From Hyphomicrobiales bacterium (lineage in GTDB: Bacteria > Pseudomonadota > Alphaproteobacteria > Rhizobiales > Rhizobiaceae): 64,000 bases of DNA. The stretch lies in contig UCGV01000026.1 in NCBI GenBank assembly GCA_900471925.1, positions 62,001-126,000 of the forward strand, read 5' to 3'. Positions 10,120 to 19,173 of this stretch are shown here, in pieces. The position numbers and the translations under genes are program-made. The notes under the pieces are model-generated. The model worked only from the letters and a program-made list of their open reading frames with translations. It had not been told where the DNA came from and did no database searches. How positions within the stretch are numbered: the stretch's first letter is position 1; every line of letters starts with the position of its first letter.

Positions 10120-11163
10120 GTGAAACTCTTGCCCCTCCTCGCAACCCTCAGCCTCGGAGCAATCCTCATGATTCAGCCCGCTCAAGCGGCGCCTGACGCC
10201 GCCACCGACACGCGCATCGACCCCCAGGTCCGCGCCTTCCTCGATCAGATCAACAAGGATCCGAGCCCGTTCTGGGAACTGCCGCAGCCCAAGCCCCAGG
10301 AAATCCTGACCGGGCTTCAGAACATGACACCGGTCGATATGTCGGGTGTCACCACGACCGAGCAGACCATCACGCAGGATGGCCAGAGCGTGAAGATCTA
10401 CATCATGAAGCCCGAGCACATTACCGGCAAACCCGGCGTGCTGCTCTTCATCCATGGCGGCGTGTGGATCGTCGGCAATTTCGAAAACCACCAGCGCCTG
10501 CTGCGCGATCTCGTCGTCGGCTCCGGCCAGGTCGGCGTCTTCGTCGAATATACGTCCCTGCCAGAAGCCCGCTTTCCGACCCAGCTCGACCAGTCCTATG
10601 CCGTGCTGAAATGGGTGGCCGCACATGCTGACGAATTCGGCGCCGATGGCAGCCGCATCGCCGTCGCCGGCAATTCCGTCGGCGGCAACATGACCGCCGC
10701 CCTGACGCTGATGGCAAAGGACAAAAACGGCCCGAAGATCGCCTTCCAGGCTCTCTTGATCCCCGCAACCGATGCCAGCGTCGATACCGGCTCCTATCAT
10801 GAATATGGCGAACAGCGCTTTCTCGCCCGCGCCTTCATGAAATACGGCTGGGATCTCTACGCCCCCGACGCCAAGACCCGTGACAACCCCTACGTCTCGC
10901 CGCTCCGCGCCACCCTCGACCAGCTCAAGGGCCTGCCGCCGGCACTCGTCATCACCGCCGAAAACGACCCGCTGCGCGACGAAGGCGAAGCCTATGCCCG
11001 CAAGCTGAAGGAAGCCGGCGTCACCGTCGCCGCCGCCCGCTACAATGGCACGATCCACGACTTCGTCCTGCTGAACGCCATCCGTCACGTGCCCTCCACC
11101 GAAGCTGCGATCCAGCAGATCAACGACAACCTGCGCCACTATCTCGCGCCGGTAGGAAACTGA
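10120..11163 (+). CDS. Secreted alpha/beta hydrolase (HSL-type esterase/lipase)
   Basis: 347 residues with a clear signal peptide (MKLLPLLATLSLGA...AQAA, cleavage near residue 24). The oxyanion-hole HGG (112-114), nucleophile elbow GNSVGG (Ser186), acid in ENDPLRD and catalytic His in IHDFVL define the hormone-sensitive-lipase/acetyl-esterase group. It probably hydrolyses short-chain esters in the periplasm or outside the cell. Translation appears to start at GTG 10120, preceded by GGAG nine bases upstream. It follows the LuxR-type regulator in the same direction. Confidence 0.9.
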   Translation: MKLLPLLATLSLGAILMIQPAQAAPDAATDTRIDPQVRAFLDQINKDPSPFWELPQPKPQEILTGLQNMTPVDMSGVTTTEQTITQDGQSVKIYIMKPEHITGKPGVLLFIHGGVWIVGNFENHQRLLRDLVVGSGQVGVFVEYTSLPEARFPTQLDQSYAVLKWVAAHADEFGADGSRIAVAGNSVGGNMTAALTLMAKDKNGPKIAFQALLIPATDASVDTGSYHEYGEQRFLARAFMKYGWDLYAPDAKTRDNPYVSPLRATLDQLKGLPPALVITAENDPLRDEGEAYARKLKEAGVTVAAARYNGTIHDFVLLNAIRHVPSTEAAIQQINDNLRHYLAPVGN

Positions 11164-11173
11164 TCGATATCCC

Positions 11174-11198
11174 GACGCGGCGGCATAGTCGCCGCGTC
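11174..11198 (+). terminator. Hairpin after the esterase gene
   Basis: GACGCGGCG and CGCCGCGTC form a perfect 9-bp stem around a 7-base loop, 10 bases after the esterase stop codon. It lacks a strong T run, so termination strength is uncertain; the site lies between convergent genes. Confidence 0.55.
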
Positions 11199-11293
11199 TC
11201 ATCCGATTTCTAGAAAATCCGGACAAGCATGATAATTGCCTCTCTCACGCCTCCGCTTGTCGGTCACTTCCCTTTGAAAAGAACGTTGGGATC

Positions 11294-11680
11294 TTAGTCG
11301 AACTGAAAGGGAAGCCTGAACTTCATCACACCTGAAAACGCGGTGTTGGGAGGTCTTGGAAAGGGCGAAGCTCCTTGAACGATCGCCTGCACGTTCCGAG
11401 CAATTTGCGCACGCTGGACAGCGGTTCCACCTGTCACGGTGACATCGGGCCGGCCGACAAGGCGCCCCGCGTTATCGATATCAAATCGCACCGATCCCCG
11501 CATTCCATGAAACTTCGCGATCTCCACGTTTGGAGACCAGTGCTGCCTGATGGACTCGCGCACGGCCTCGGCGGATCGCAAATAAGCCGAGCGATCAGCG
11601 TTTTGCGCATAAGCCGGAACAGCAAACTCCGCCGACCCCAACACCAGCGTCAGAAGCAGCGCGATGTAAGTTCTCTTCAT
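11294..11680 (-). CDS. Periplasmic TonB/TolA C-terminal-like protein
   Basis: A 128-residue protein with a signal peptide (MKRTYIALLLTLVLGSAEFA, cleavage near AYAQ). The remainder resembles a stand-alone TonB C-terminal fold: a helix (YLRSAEAVRESIRQHW) followed by GSVRFDIDNAGRLVGRPDVTVTGG and a second helix ending in ASPFPRPP. There is no proline-rich spacer and no membrane anchor, so it cannot be a normal energy transducer. It may bind a periplasmic partner or peptidoglycan. It lies 93 bases downstream of the RDD gene on the same strand and could be the tail of that operon. Confidence 0.65.
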   Translation of the reverse strand: MKRTYIALLLTLVLGSAEFAVPAYAQNADRSAYLRSAEAVRESIRQHWSPNVEIAKFHGMRGSVRFDIDNAGRLVGRPDVTVTGGTAVQRAQIARNVQAIVQGASPFPRPPNTAFSGVMKFRLPFQFD

Positions 11681-11773
11681 AAACGTCCCTCGACATGTCG
11701 GGGTTTTCGCAGATCGAAACGAATGCGGCAGGCCCGCCCCTAACTAATCTTCACCCGGCGGCACATCTCCACC

Positions 11774-12703
11774 TCAAACCAGCCGCTTCGCCTCAGTGCG
11801 GGTATGCTCATGAAACTTGTTCTCCCGCACCTTCCCGAACAGCTTCAAGCTCTCCAGATGCTCACGCTGCGCCCGGTAGAACTCGCTGAGAAATACCATC
11901 TCCTGCCCCGGCTTCACGGCATCCCCGTAACCGATCCTCTTGGTGATCGCGCGCACGATCTTGATGATCTCTTCGGTGTTCGGCTTCTTCGTCGTGTCGC
12001 GCAGCACGTCCTCAAGCGTCTGCAGCTCATAGGCACCGTAAATATCGAGATGCTCGGGCTGGAACTCGAATGCCGCCTGAGATGATTGAGCGGCAGGCCC
12101 GGCAACGGCCAGATCCTTCAGCAGCACGGAACGCGGATTGTCCACCACCAGCGTGCCGGCGATCATGTCGCCCATGCGTTGCCGGCGGCGGTTGGCGAGG
12201 GGCACGATCACAACCGCCAGCAGCCAGAAGATCGTCAGCCACTGTTCCAGCGCCGGTTGCCCGGCAAGCGTGAACAGAAGAGCGGACGGGGTGAAGATTT
12301 CCACCTCTTTCATCAGGTTGCGGGCCGCTACCTGATGCGGGGTCAGGCGGCGGCCATCGACATTGATAACGCGAATACCGGTGATCTTCTTTCCGAGCGT
12401 TCGTCCGTTCCAGATCAGTTCCGAGAGCACGTAATAGGGCGTGCGCAGCAGGAAGCCCAGCAGGGTGATCAGCACCGCGATGGCGCTGAAAGGCAGGATG
12501 CCGGTGAAAACAGCGGCAAGTGCGACGACGATGAGGAAAAGCGTGGTGAAGATGATGTCGAGGATCTGCGCGCCGATCCGGCTGCCTAGAGACGCAATGG
12601 CAAGCGTGATCGGCACACCTTCCGGCGGCACGAACTGCTGCAGGCGCCGGCCGTCCTTGTCATCCCTGAGGGATGGGTCCGAGCTTTTCTTCGGCTGCTT
12701 CAT
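11774..12703 (-). CDS. RDD family membrane protein
   Basis: 309 residues. The N-terminal half is an RDD domain: SLGSRIGAQILDIIFT supplies the Arg-Asp pair and is followed by hydrophobic helices and the second motif GRTLGKKITGIRVINVDGRRLT. The C-terminal ~130 residues are soluble and charged. RDD proteins are integral membrane proteins of unknown or transport function and commonly accompany MoxR/DUF58/SpoIIM genes, as here. Its ATG overlaps the stop of the SpoIIM-like gene by four bases, so it is the last coupled member of the operon. Confidence 0.88.
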   Translation of the reverse strand: MKQPKKSSDPSLRDDKDGRRLQQFVPPEGVPITLAIASLGSRIGAQILDIIFTTLFLIVVALAAVFTGILPFSAIAVLITLLGFLLRTPYYVLSELIWNGRTLGKKITGIRVINVDGRRLTPHQVAARNLMKEVEIFTPSALLFTLAGQPALEQWLTIFWLLAVVIVPLANRRRQRMGDMIAGTLVVDNPRSVLLKDLAVAGPAAQSSQAAFEFQPEHLDIYGAYELQTLEDVLRDTTKKPNTEEIIKIVRAITKRIGYGDAVKPGQEMVFLSEFYRAQREHLESLKLFGKVRENKFHEHTRTEAKRLV

Positions 12704-13794
12704 GGCCTCACCTCACCGGAAGGCCCGCCCTCATTCGAAAACTTGCCCTCGCGCCCTCCAAGCGTCAGCCAGCAGACCCAGAAGGCGCCCATGCCCCAGC
12801 CGATCGCAAGCCGCCAGATCGGGTCCTGCACCAGCTGGCGCAGAAAGCCTTCGATGAAGGCGGCGGCAACCAGCATCAGCGCAGCGAGGATCGCAAGCTT
12901 CACCGCATCATGCCCTTGATGGCGCAGGGCCTCCTTGCGCGTTCGCGCCCCCGGCAGAAGCACGGCAAGGCCGAGCCCCGCGCCACCGGCGCAGGCGATG
13001 GAAATGGCCGCAAGCTCGGTCACGCCGTGAATGGAAAGCCAAGCGAAGACGTCATAGCCCAGCCCCTTTTCCTGAAACATCGCGAAGAAGGCACCGAGGA
13101 TCAGGCCGTTATAGAAGGTCAGGATGAAGCTCGGCACCGACAGGAAGACGCCGAGCGCAAAGATCAGCACGGCAATTCCGGTATTGTGCGAGAACAGAAA
13201 GGCCGAAAAGGCGGCAAGCCCGTCGCTCTCATGCCGCTCGTTGCCGTAGATCGTCGAACGCAGATAATCGGCAGAGGCGTCAGGAGTGCGCTGATCGGCC
13301 ATTTCCGCCGGCACGAAGGTGTAATACCAGCTCGGGTCGTTGTTGCAGAGCCTGTATCCGGCAAAGGCCCCGAGAACGAGCGCCAGGAAGCCGATGAACA
13401 GCGGCAGGGCCGAGCGGCGCACCGCCTGCGGAATGCCGCGCAGCAGCAGCCGGGAGATCAGCCCGCCAAGGCTTTCCTGTGGCGCGTAGACGACGAGATA
13501 GGCGCGCGCACACAGGCTTTCCAGATAGGCGATCAGCGCCCGGTCGAGCGAGATGTCGCGTGCCACACTCAGTGAATTCATCGCCTGCCGGTAGCCGGCC
13601 GCGAGATTGCGCACCTCGTTGTAGCTGAGCGCCGCCGCACCGCCGGCCTCCGCCCTGCTCACCAGCTCGTCCAGCTGGCGCCAGTGTGTCTCGCGCTCCA
13701 GCCGGAAGCGCGCCGAGCGCAGGAGATCCGGCGCCCCGCCATCACGCTGCGCGCCACCGCTCCCCATCCTGGGTTCGATACGAAGATCCGTCAT
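12700..13794 (-). CDS. Stage II sporulation protein M (SpoIIM/DUF95)-like membrane protein
   Basis: 364 residues with an N-terminal helical cytoplasmic region and at least five transmembrane helices from ~residue 125 onward; the SpoIIM/DUF95 signature is seen around FSHNTGIAVLIFALG and FYNGLILGAFF, with SIHGVTELAAI further on. In non-spore-formers the family belongs to MoxR-DUF58 envelope operons, not sporulation. The reading frame stays open far upstream, but that stretch is the DUF58 gene in another frame; the ATG at 13794 overlaps the DUF58 stop by four bases (ATGA) and gives the correct family start. Confidence 0.88.
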   Translation of the reverse strand: MTDLRIEPRMGSGGAQRDGGAPDLLRSARFRLERETHWRQLDELVSRAEAGGAAALSYNEVRNLAAGYRQAMNSLSVARDISLDRALIAYLESLCARAYLVVYAPQESLGGLISRLLLRGIPQAVRRSALPLFIGFLALVLGAFAGYRLCNNDPSWYYTFVPAEMADQRTPDASADYLRSTIYGNERHESDGLAAFSAFLFSHNTGIAVLIFALGVFLSVPSFILTFYNGLILGAFFAMFQEKGLGYDVFAWLSIHGVTELAAISIACAGGAGLGLAVLLPGARTRKEALRHQGHDAVKLAILAALMLVAAAFIEGFLRQLVQDPIWRLAIGWGMGAFWVCWLTLGGREGKFSNEGGPSGEVRP

Positions 13795-15098
13795 ATCATC
13801 TCGCGGGATTTGATTTCGATATAGCGGGCGATGAGATCGGAGGTCAGCGCCTCGGGCGTGCTGTCGAGGCAGAGCACGCCGAGACGCGCGAGCTTCTCCA
13901 TCACCGCGCGTCGCTCCTGCACGATCTGTCGCGCCGCAACCGAGCGGGCGATGGCATCGAGCGTCGTCTCCTCCGGCTCCACGAGCTTTGCCAGCACGGG
14001 ATCGCGCAGCGCGACATAGACGATGAAATGATGCCGGGAAAGAACCTGCATATTCTCGATCATAAGCTCCGCCGTGACGCTGTCGACGAAATCGGAGAAT
14101 ATCACGATCAGCGAGCGCCGCTTCAGCCGGCCGGAAAGATGCGTGAGACCCAGCGTATGGTTGGTCTCCTGCGTCTCGTAGCTGAGCCCGGCGCATACCG
14201 TCTGCAGCCGCGCAAAGGCCGTGCGCCCCGGCAGCGCCGGCTGGAACAGGCGCGGACGGCTGTCGAAACTGTAGAAGCCGACGAGATCGCCGGCCAGCCC
14301 CGCCGCCCAGCACATGGCAAGTGCGGCATTGATGGCGCGGTCGAGCTTGGCAAAGCCACCGAGCTGTTCGGCCATCAGCCGCCCGGAATCGACGCAGAGA
14401 ATGATCTGGTGGTTCTTCTCCGCCCGCATCTCGCGCACCACGAGACTGCGCATCCGCGCCGAGCGCTTCCAGTCGATGCTGCGCGGGTCCATGCCATTGG
14501 CGAACTCCCGCAGCTGGTGGAATTCCGAGCCCTCGCCGCGCAGTCGCAGATCCTTCTGCCCGGCTTCGAGCGGCAGGATCTGCGTCTTGATCGCGCCGGA
14601 TAGAACCGGCGAGATATCGGGAACGACGGCGATCTCGCGCGCCACCGGCAGGCGCGCGATCCTCTCGATCAGCCGCAGGCGCGAAGGCCATTTCAGCCAG
14701 AGATTATCGATCGAAAATTGCCCGCGCCGCACCAGCTGAAGATCGACGGACGCCCTCGCCTGCCCGGACGCTGTGCGCTCCAACAGGCGCTCGCCGATGA
14801 CCAGCTCCGGCGCGGCATCGAGCCTGATGTCGATGTCATCGGGCAACCTGCCCTTCTGCGGACTGATGGCGACCGTCAAGGCAACCGTATGGCCGACAAA
14901 ACCCTGCCGCGGCAGATCGATATCGACGGTCATGCGGCCCGAAAAGACGGAAAGCGCCAGATCGCCCACCATCACCACGGCAAGCGCGATCCATGCGAAG
15001 AGCAGCGGAACGCCCATGTCGCGCCACCACACGCCGACGATGACCGTCAGCGCCGCCATGCCAAGAACAAGCGCGATCAGGAGCGAGGATGGCCGCAT
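13791..15098 (-). CDS. DUF58 domain-containing protein (von Willebrand A-like)
   Basis: 435 residues with two N-terminal hydrophobic helices (~residues 5-50) and the DUF58 core motif GMDPRSIDWKRSARM followed by a VWA-like segment starting at QIILCVDSGRLM. DUF58 proteins partner with MoxR AAA ATPases, probably as clients or adaptors in cofactor insertion or envelope assembly. The ATG lies immediately beside the MoxR stop codon, and the stop overlaps the next ATG, so expression is tightly coupled. Confidence 0.9.
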   Translation of the reverse strand: MRPSSLLIALVLGMAALTVIVGVWWRDMGVPLLFAWIALAVVMVGDLALSVFSGRMTVDIDLPRQGFVGHTVALTVAISPQKGRLPDDIDIRLDAAPELVIGERLLERTASGQARASVDLQLVRRGQFSIDNLWLKWPSRLRLIERIARLPVAREIAVVPDISPVLSGAIKTQILPLEAGQKDLRLRGEGSEFHQLREFANGMDPRSIDWKRSARMRSLVVREMRAEKNHQIILCVDSGRLMAEQLGGFAKLDRAINAALAMCWAAGLAGDLVGFYSFDSRPRLFQPALPGRTAFARLQTVCAGLSYETQETNHTLGLTHLSGRLKRRSLIVIFSDFVDSVTAELMIENMQVLSRHHFIVYVALRDPVLAKLVEPEETTLDAIARSVAARQIVQERRAVMEKLARLGVLCLDSTPEALTSDLIARYIEIKSREMI

Positions 15099-16061
15099 CT
15101 ATCGGGGCGCATCCACGCGGTTGCGCAGGCTGCGCAGCACGTCATCAGGCGTACGCCCGTCGATTTCGGCGGCGGGCGAAAGCACGATGCGGTGGCGCAA
15201 AGCCGGCGTCAGCAGCGCCTGCACGTCGTCAGGCAGGCCGTAATCACGCCCCTCGAAAGCCGCACGCACGCGCACGGCCGCAGCCAGCGCATCGGCCGCA
15301 CGGGTAGACGCACCATAGAGAATATCGGGATCGGAACGCGTGGCGCGCACGAGATCGACGATATAGGTCAGGATCGTCTTGTCGAGATGGATCGCATCGA
15401 TCAGCGCCCGCCCGGCGGCCAACGCCTCGCTGGTGACGAGCGGGCGGATGCCGGCATTGCGGATATCCGATTTCAGCGCCTGATCGGCATGGCGCGACAG
15501 GATCGAGATCTCCGTATTGCGATCGGGAAAATCGACGACGAGTTTGAACAGGAAGCGGTCGAGCTGCGCCTCGGGAAGCGGATAGGTGCCCTGCTGCTCG
15601 ATCGGGTTCTGCGTCGCGAGCACGAAGAAATCTGGCCCCAGCGAATAATCGACGCCGTCAAGCGTCACCATCCGCTCGTTCATCGCCTGCAGCAGCGCCG
15701 ATTGCGTCTTCGGCGGCGCGCGGTTGATTTCGTCGGCCAGAAGGATGTCGGTAAAGACCGGCCCCTTGGTCAGGTGAAACTGATTGGTCTGGAAATTGAA
15801 GATATTGATGCCGAGCACATCGCCCGGCATTAGGTCCGGCGTGAACTGGATACGCCGATAATCGAGCGCCATCGCGGCGGAAACAGAGCGGGCGAGCAAC
15901 GTCTTCGCCGTGCCGGGCGGCCCTTCGACCAGGCAGTGCCCACCGGCAAAGATCGAGATCAGCACGAGATCGATGATCCCCTCCTGCCCCTGCACGATCT
16001 TGCCGATTTCACCCCTGACGGTGGCGATGAGAGTGCGAAATTCACCTAGATCCAAACTCAA
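15099..16061 (-). CDS. MoxR family AAA+ ATPase
   Basis: About 320 residues with Walker A EGPPGTAKT, Walker B ILLADEINRAPPKTQ, sensor FFVLATQNPIEQQGTYPLPEAQ and the arginine-finger region (LDRFLFK). MoxR ATPases act as chaperones for metal-cofactor or envelope proteins together with the DUF58 partner encoded next. The start is unclear: an ATG at 16124 would overlap the previous gene by 83 bases, while in-frame TTG codons at 16061 and 16055 give the usual length; GGGGAG lies 8 bases before the 16055 TTG. I chose 16061. It overlaps the DUF4350 gene end by about 20 bases. Confidence 0.88.
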   Translation of the reverse strand: MSLDLGEFRTLIATVRGEIGKIVQGQEGIIDLVLISIFAGGHCLVEGPPGTAKTLLARSVSAAMALDYRRIQFTPDLMPGDVLGINIFNFQTNQFHLTKGPVFTDILLADEINRAPPKTQSALLQAMNERMVTLDGVDYSLGPDFFVLATQNPIEQQGTYPLPEAQLDRFLFKLVVDFPDRNTEISILSRHADQALKSDIRNAGIRPLVTSEALAAGRALIDAIHLDKTILTYIVDLVRATRSDPDILYGASTRAADALAAAVRVRAAFEGRDYGLPDDVQALLTPALRHRIVLSPAAEIDGRTPDDVLRSLRNRVDAPR

Positions 16062-17316
16062 TACTCCCCAGCAATGTCCTGAATATTTCGAGATTGCGAT
16101 GCAGATCCGACCGGCCCATGGCATGGCCGTGCTCGATCAGCGCCTGCGCAGCGGTCTTCAGTGCCTCGGCCTTTGCCTGGTCGCGCCGGGCCAGCCGCTG
16201 AAACAGCCGCTCGATGCCCGCCGGATTGGCGGAGCCGGCGCCGAACACCAGCTGCGCCCTGTCGGCCAGCAGATTCTGCACGAATTGCGCCACCATCCGC
16301 CCGTCATTACCCGACAGGCGCAGCAGCCGCGCGGTCGCTTCGATCGCCGCGCTCTTGGATTGTTCTATATTTCCCGACCCATCCTTCAGCGGCGGCCCGA
16401 AACGCCGTGCGCCGCGCCAGAAGCAGATCGCCACGACGACGAACAGCGTGCCCCAGATCAGGGACAGCGGATAGGCGAAGAACCGCTTGAGATCGGAGGT
16501 CGAGCGCTCATAGGTGCGTCCCTCCTCTTTCGGTTTCATGCGATCCAGAACCTCGCCGGCCGTATCGAGAAAGACCGGCCGCGTTTCGCCCGCGCCGCGC
16601 AGCCGCGCCATGAGCGGCGCCGCAACGGCCGCATTCTCGGCGAGCGTCAGCCCGTGATTATTCAACAGGTCCGGATCGGACAACAGATAGACATTGTGGT
16701 TGCTTTCGCATTGCACGATCAGCGCACCCGTCTGCGTGCCCAAGAGCTCCTCACAGGAACCCGGTAGGCTCGCCAGATCGAAGGTCTGCGCCTGGTAGAA
16801 GGCGATCTTGACGGATTGGTCCGCCGTCAACTTCGCATGCGCCTCCGCAAAACCCGGCTCATTGCGGCTGAGCCGCAATTTCACCGGCAGGATACCGTCC
16901 AGTTCGTCCTGGACCTCGTCGAGAGGCATCAGATCCGACTGTTGGACAACTCCGTCCTTCAACAGGCTGCTGCGCCACTTCGGCAGGATGATGAGCGTCG
17001 GAAGCGCATAGCGCCCTGATTGACGGATCCAGCTTCTTGGACCCGCGCCGTCCGATTGGTCATCGCCCCCGGACACGGCAGCCTCGCCCGCCGCCAATGG
17101 CAAGGGAAGGATGCGCATCGAAATCTCGGAACGCGCTTGCGTAACATGCGGATCGGATCGCAGGACCGCTATGCCCTTGCTTTCCAGCCATACTTCCAGA
17201 CCCTTGCTGCCGAGCGGCGAGTGATCGAAATCATTGTCGCGCGGCAGTCCGAAAAGCGCCAGTGCTGCAAACGCGACCAGAACCACCAGGATCAGAATGG
17301 GAGCGGCCTTACGCAT
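16042..17316 (-). CDS. DUF4350 domain-containing membrane protein
   Basis: 424 residues with an N-terminal helix (ILILVVLVAFAALALFGL) followed by the DUF4350-type opening SPLGSKGLEVWLESKGIAVLRS, a large extracytoplasmic region, a second helix (~residues 285-305, LSLIWGTLFVVVAICFWRG) and a cytoplasmic tail. The family is of unknown function and typically lies between DUF4129 and MoxR genes, exactly as here. It starts 8 bases inside the end of the DUF4129 gene. Confidence 0.85.
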   Translation of the reverse strand: MRKAAPILILVVLVAFAALALFGLPRDNDFDHSPLGSKGLEVWLESKGIAVLRSDPHVTQARSEISMRILPLPLAAGEAAVSGGDDQSDGAGPRSWIRQSGRYALPTLIILPKWRSSLLKDGVVQQSDLMPLDEVQDELDGILPVKLRLSRNEPGFAEAHAKLTADQSVKIAFYQAQTFDLASLPGSCEELLGTQTGALIVQCESNHNVYLLSDPDLLNNHGLTLAENAAVAAPLMARLRGAGETRPVFLDTAGEVLDRMKPKEEGRTYERSTSDLKRFFAYPLSLIWGTLFVVVAICFWRGARRFGPPLKDGSGNIEQSKSAAIEATARLLRLSGNDGRMVAQFVQNLLADRAQLVFGAGSANPAGIERLFQRLARRDQAKAEALKTAAQALIEHGHAMGRSDLHRNLEIFRTLLGSIEFGSR

Positions 17317-18067
17317 GAGCGAGCCTTCCCGCCGACAGCAGGCTGCGAGCCGAAACCAGAAGTGCAGCGAACTGGCTTTCGGCTATCTCACGCCCGCCGT
17401 AGTGAACGAGCTCTGCCTCGGAGAGCAGATGCTCCAGCCGCTCGCGCTCGGGCATCGTCTCCGGCAGGCGTGCAAACACCGCCCGTTCCGTATCCGAGCG
17501 GAAAAGCCGCGTCCCCGTCACATCGGCCGCATGCAGCAGACAGTGCCGCAGCAACAGGACTAGCGCCTGCCGGCGATCCGCCATGGCGGCGATCCGCTGC
17601 AGGAAATCATTGGGCCGGCCCTCTCCCCCGGCATCCGATGTCTGCCAGTTCTCCGGCGCCTCCCCCTGCCGCTTCTTCACATCACGCGGCGCCGATGAGA
17701 GCAGCACGCCGCCATTGCCGAAGAACATCAGAAGGGCGATGACGACGACAAGCGCGACAAGCACCAGCACGACAGCCACGGGACCGTCGACGGCTGGTTC
17801 CGGCGAGCCGAACGACCGGCTGCCTTGCGATGGCGGCGCACTCGGCGCGGCTTTCGGCTTTTCGCCATGATCCCGATAGATCAGCGTGCAGCGCACGCCA
17901 TTCAGCGCGCATTGCGTGGTATATTCGCCGCCGACGGTGCTGAGAGGCTGAACAGCCCCTTCGCCCTGCTGACCACTGCTATCCTGCGCAAAGGCAGGGA
18001 AAATATGGGCCGAGGCGGCCAACGTAAGAGCCACCAGAAGGCCGATGCGACGAAGGATGCGGCTCAG
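17309..18067 (-). CDS. DUF4129-type membrane protein, apparent CTG start
   Basis: About 252 residues. A signal peptide (SRILRRIGLLVALTLAA...AFA, then QDSSG) is followed by a periplasmic stretch with two Cys residues, a transmembrane helix (VAVVLVLVALVVVIALLMFF) and a cytoplasmic helical domain (ALVLLLRHCLLHAADVTGT) like DUF4129. No ATG, GTG or TTG gives this N-terminus: the codon in place is CTG at 18067, seven bases after GGAGG and overlapping the preceding gene's TGA as CTGA. An ATG at 18241 would overlap the DUF805 gene by ~175 bases and add an unlikely leader. Confidence 0.78.
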   Translation of the reverse strand: MSRILRRIGLLVALTLAASAHIFPAFAQDSSGQQGEGAVQPLSTVGGEYTTQCALNGVRCTLIYRDHGEKPKAAPSAPPSQGSRSFGSPEPAVDGPVAVVLVLVALVVVIALLMFFGNGGVLLSSAPRDVKKRQGEAPENWQTSDAGGEGRPNDFLQRIAAMADRRQALVLLLRHCLLHAADVTGTRLFRSDTERAVFARLPETMPERERLEHLLSEAELVHYGGREIAESQFAALLVSARSLLSAGRLAHA

Positions 18068-18513
18068 GTGACAACCTCCGCCTTTGGTTTCCGGATCAGC
18101 GAATCCGGCCCATATTCGTTCGGTCCCTCGGTGCCCGGAAGCAGGCAGATCACGATTATCGCGGGTAAAGCGACCATCGCGAAGCCGGGAATGATACAGG
18201 CACCAACCAGCATGCCATATCGGGAACTGGAAATGCCGCAATCCTGGAAACGCCGCGCATGAAGAGCCGTCTGCGGCAGCAAGGTCGCCAATACGAACAG
18301 GACCGGCACGAAGAACAAGGCGTTTTCAACCCAGGCCTCATGGGGGCCCCTCGCCGGGTCCATGACCGTGATGAACACATAGAAATCCACAGCCACCAGC
18401 GCCCAGTAGAGCAGCTGGAACCACCAATATTCCGCCCACGACGCACGCCCGGAAAAGGTCGCGTATTTCGTCAGCAGCACCCTGTGAACCGCCTCGGCAA
18501 AACCCATCGACAT
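18064..18513 (-). CDS. DUF805 (YhaH-like) membrane protein 1
   Basis: 149 residues; DUF805 signature at the N-terminus (FSGRASWAEYWWFQLLYW) and the conserved ALHARRFQDCGIS loop between helices, with four predicted transmembrane helices. DUF805 proteins are small inner-membrane proteins of unknown function. It is the third in transcription order of three tandem paralogues and the one fused by overlap to the DUF4129-MoxR operon. Start chosen at the ATG at 18513, six bases after GGGA; the ATG at 18507 would also work. Confidence 0.88.
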   Translation of the reverse strand: MSMGFAEAVHRVLLTKYATFSGRASWAEYWWFQLLYWALVAVDFYVFITVMDPARGPHEAWVENALFFVPVLFVLATLLPQTALHARRFQDCGISSSRYGMLVGACIIPGFAMVALPAIIVICLLPGTEGPNEYGPDSLIRKPKAEVVT

Positions 18514-18539
18514 GTCCAATCCCGGAAATCTACCTGGCC

Positions 18540-18968
18540 TTACGCGAAAACTTCGGCCCTCGCTTCGGGACGAAGCGGATCAGGACCGAATTTGTTTGGC
18601 CCCTCGCTGCCGCGAAGCACGCTGATCACTAAAATAGCAATGGCACAAATCAACCCCACAAGCGGAACGAAACACAAGATGACCAGCGCCAACAGCCACC
18701 AGCCGGAAATATTGCGATCATGGAAGCGCCGGACCTGCAGGGCGATCATCGGCAGGATCGTAGCGAGCGCATACAACAATCCGAGGATCGAGAAAAAGTT
18801 GGTCAGCGACGCAACGCCAGAACCAGTCAACGAGCCCAAAATTGCGAAGACACCGCCAACCAGCCAATTGAAGAGCTGAAACCACCAATATTCCGAGCGT
18901 GAGGCCCGCCCGGAAAAGGTAATGTATTTCTGCGTCAGAACCGTCTTGATAGCTTCAGAAAACCCCAT
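18540..18968 (-). CDS. DUF805 (YhaH-like) membrane protein 2
   Basis: 142 residues with the same plan as its neighbours: FSGRASRSEYWWFQLFNW, four hydrophobic helices and QVRRFHDRNISGWW. The ATG at 18968 is preceded by a GGGGG ribosome site shared almost base for base with DUF805 protein 3, showing that the duplication included the leader. The stop lies 26 bases before the next DUF805 start. Function unknown. Confidence 0.88.
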   Translation of the reverse strand: MGFSEAIKTVLTQKYITFSGRASRSEYWWFQLFNWLVGGVFAILGSLTGSGVASLTNFFSILGLLYALATILPMIALQVRRFHDRNISGWWLLALVILCFVPLVGLICAIAILVISVLRGSEGPNKFGPDPLRPEARAEVFA

Positions 18969-19173
18969 CGAAATGCCCCCATTTCTGCTTGCTGCGACTC
19001 GGTACCCCACCGGCCTGAACGTCGTTTCGGATGAAAAGAGCTACAATTCAAACGCGGAGATTGCAACGATACAGTTGTATCGGCTCGACCATTCAATGAA
19101 ATGACGATCCTGCGTTGATTTTTTATCGCACCATGCGGCAGGGGCCGGATCGAAGCTGTCCAGTGATCCAAGA

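Noticed and set aside
13795..14691. Upstream extension of the SpoIIM-like frame
   Set aside because: It runs through the DUF58 gene in another frame; the 4-base overlap start at 13794 is far better.
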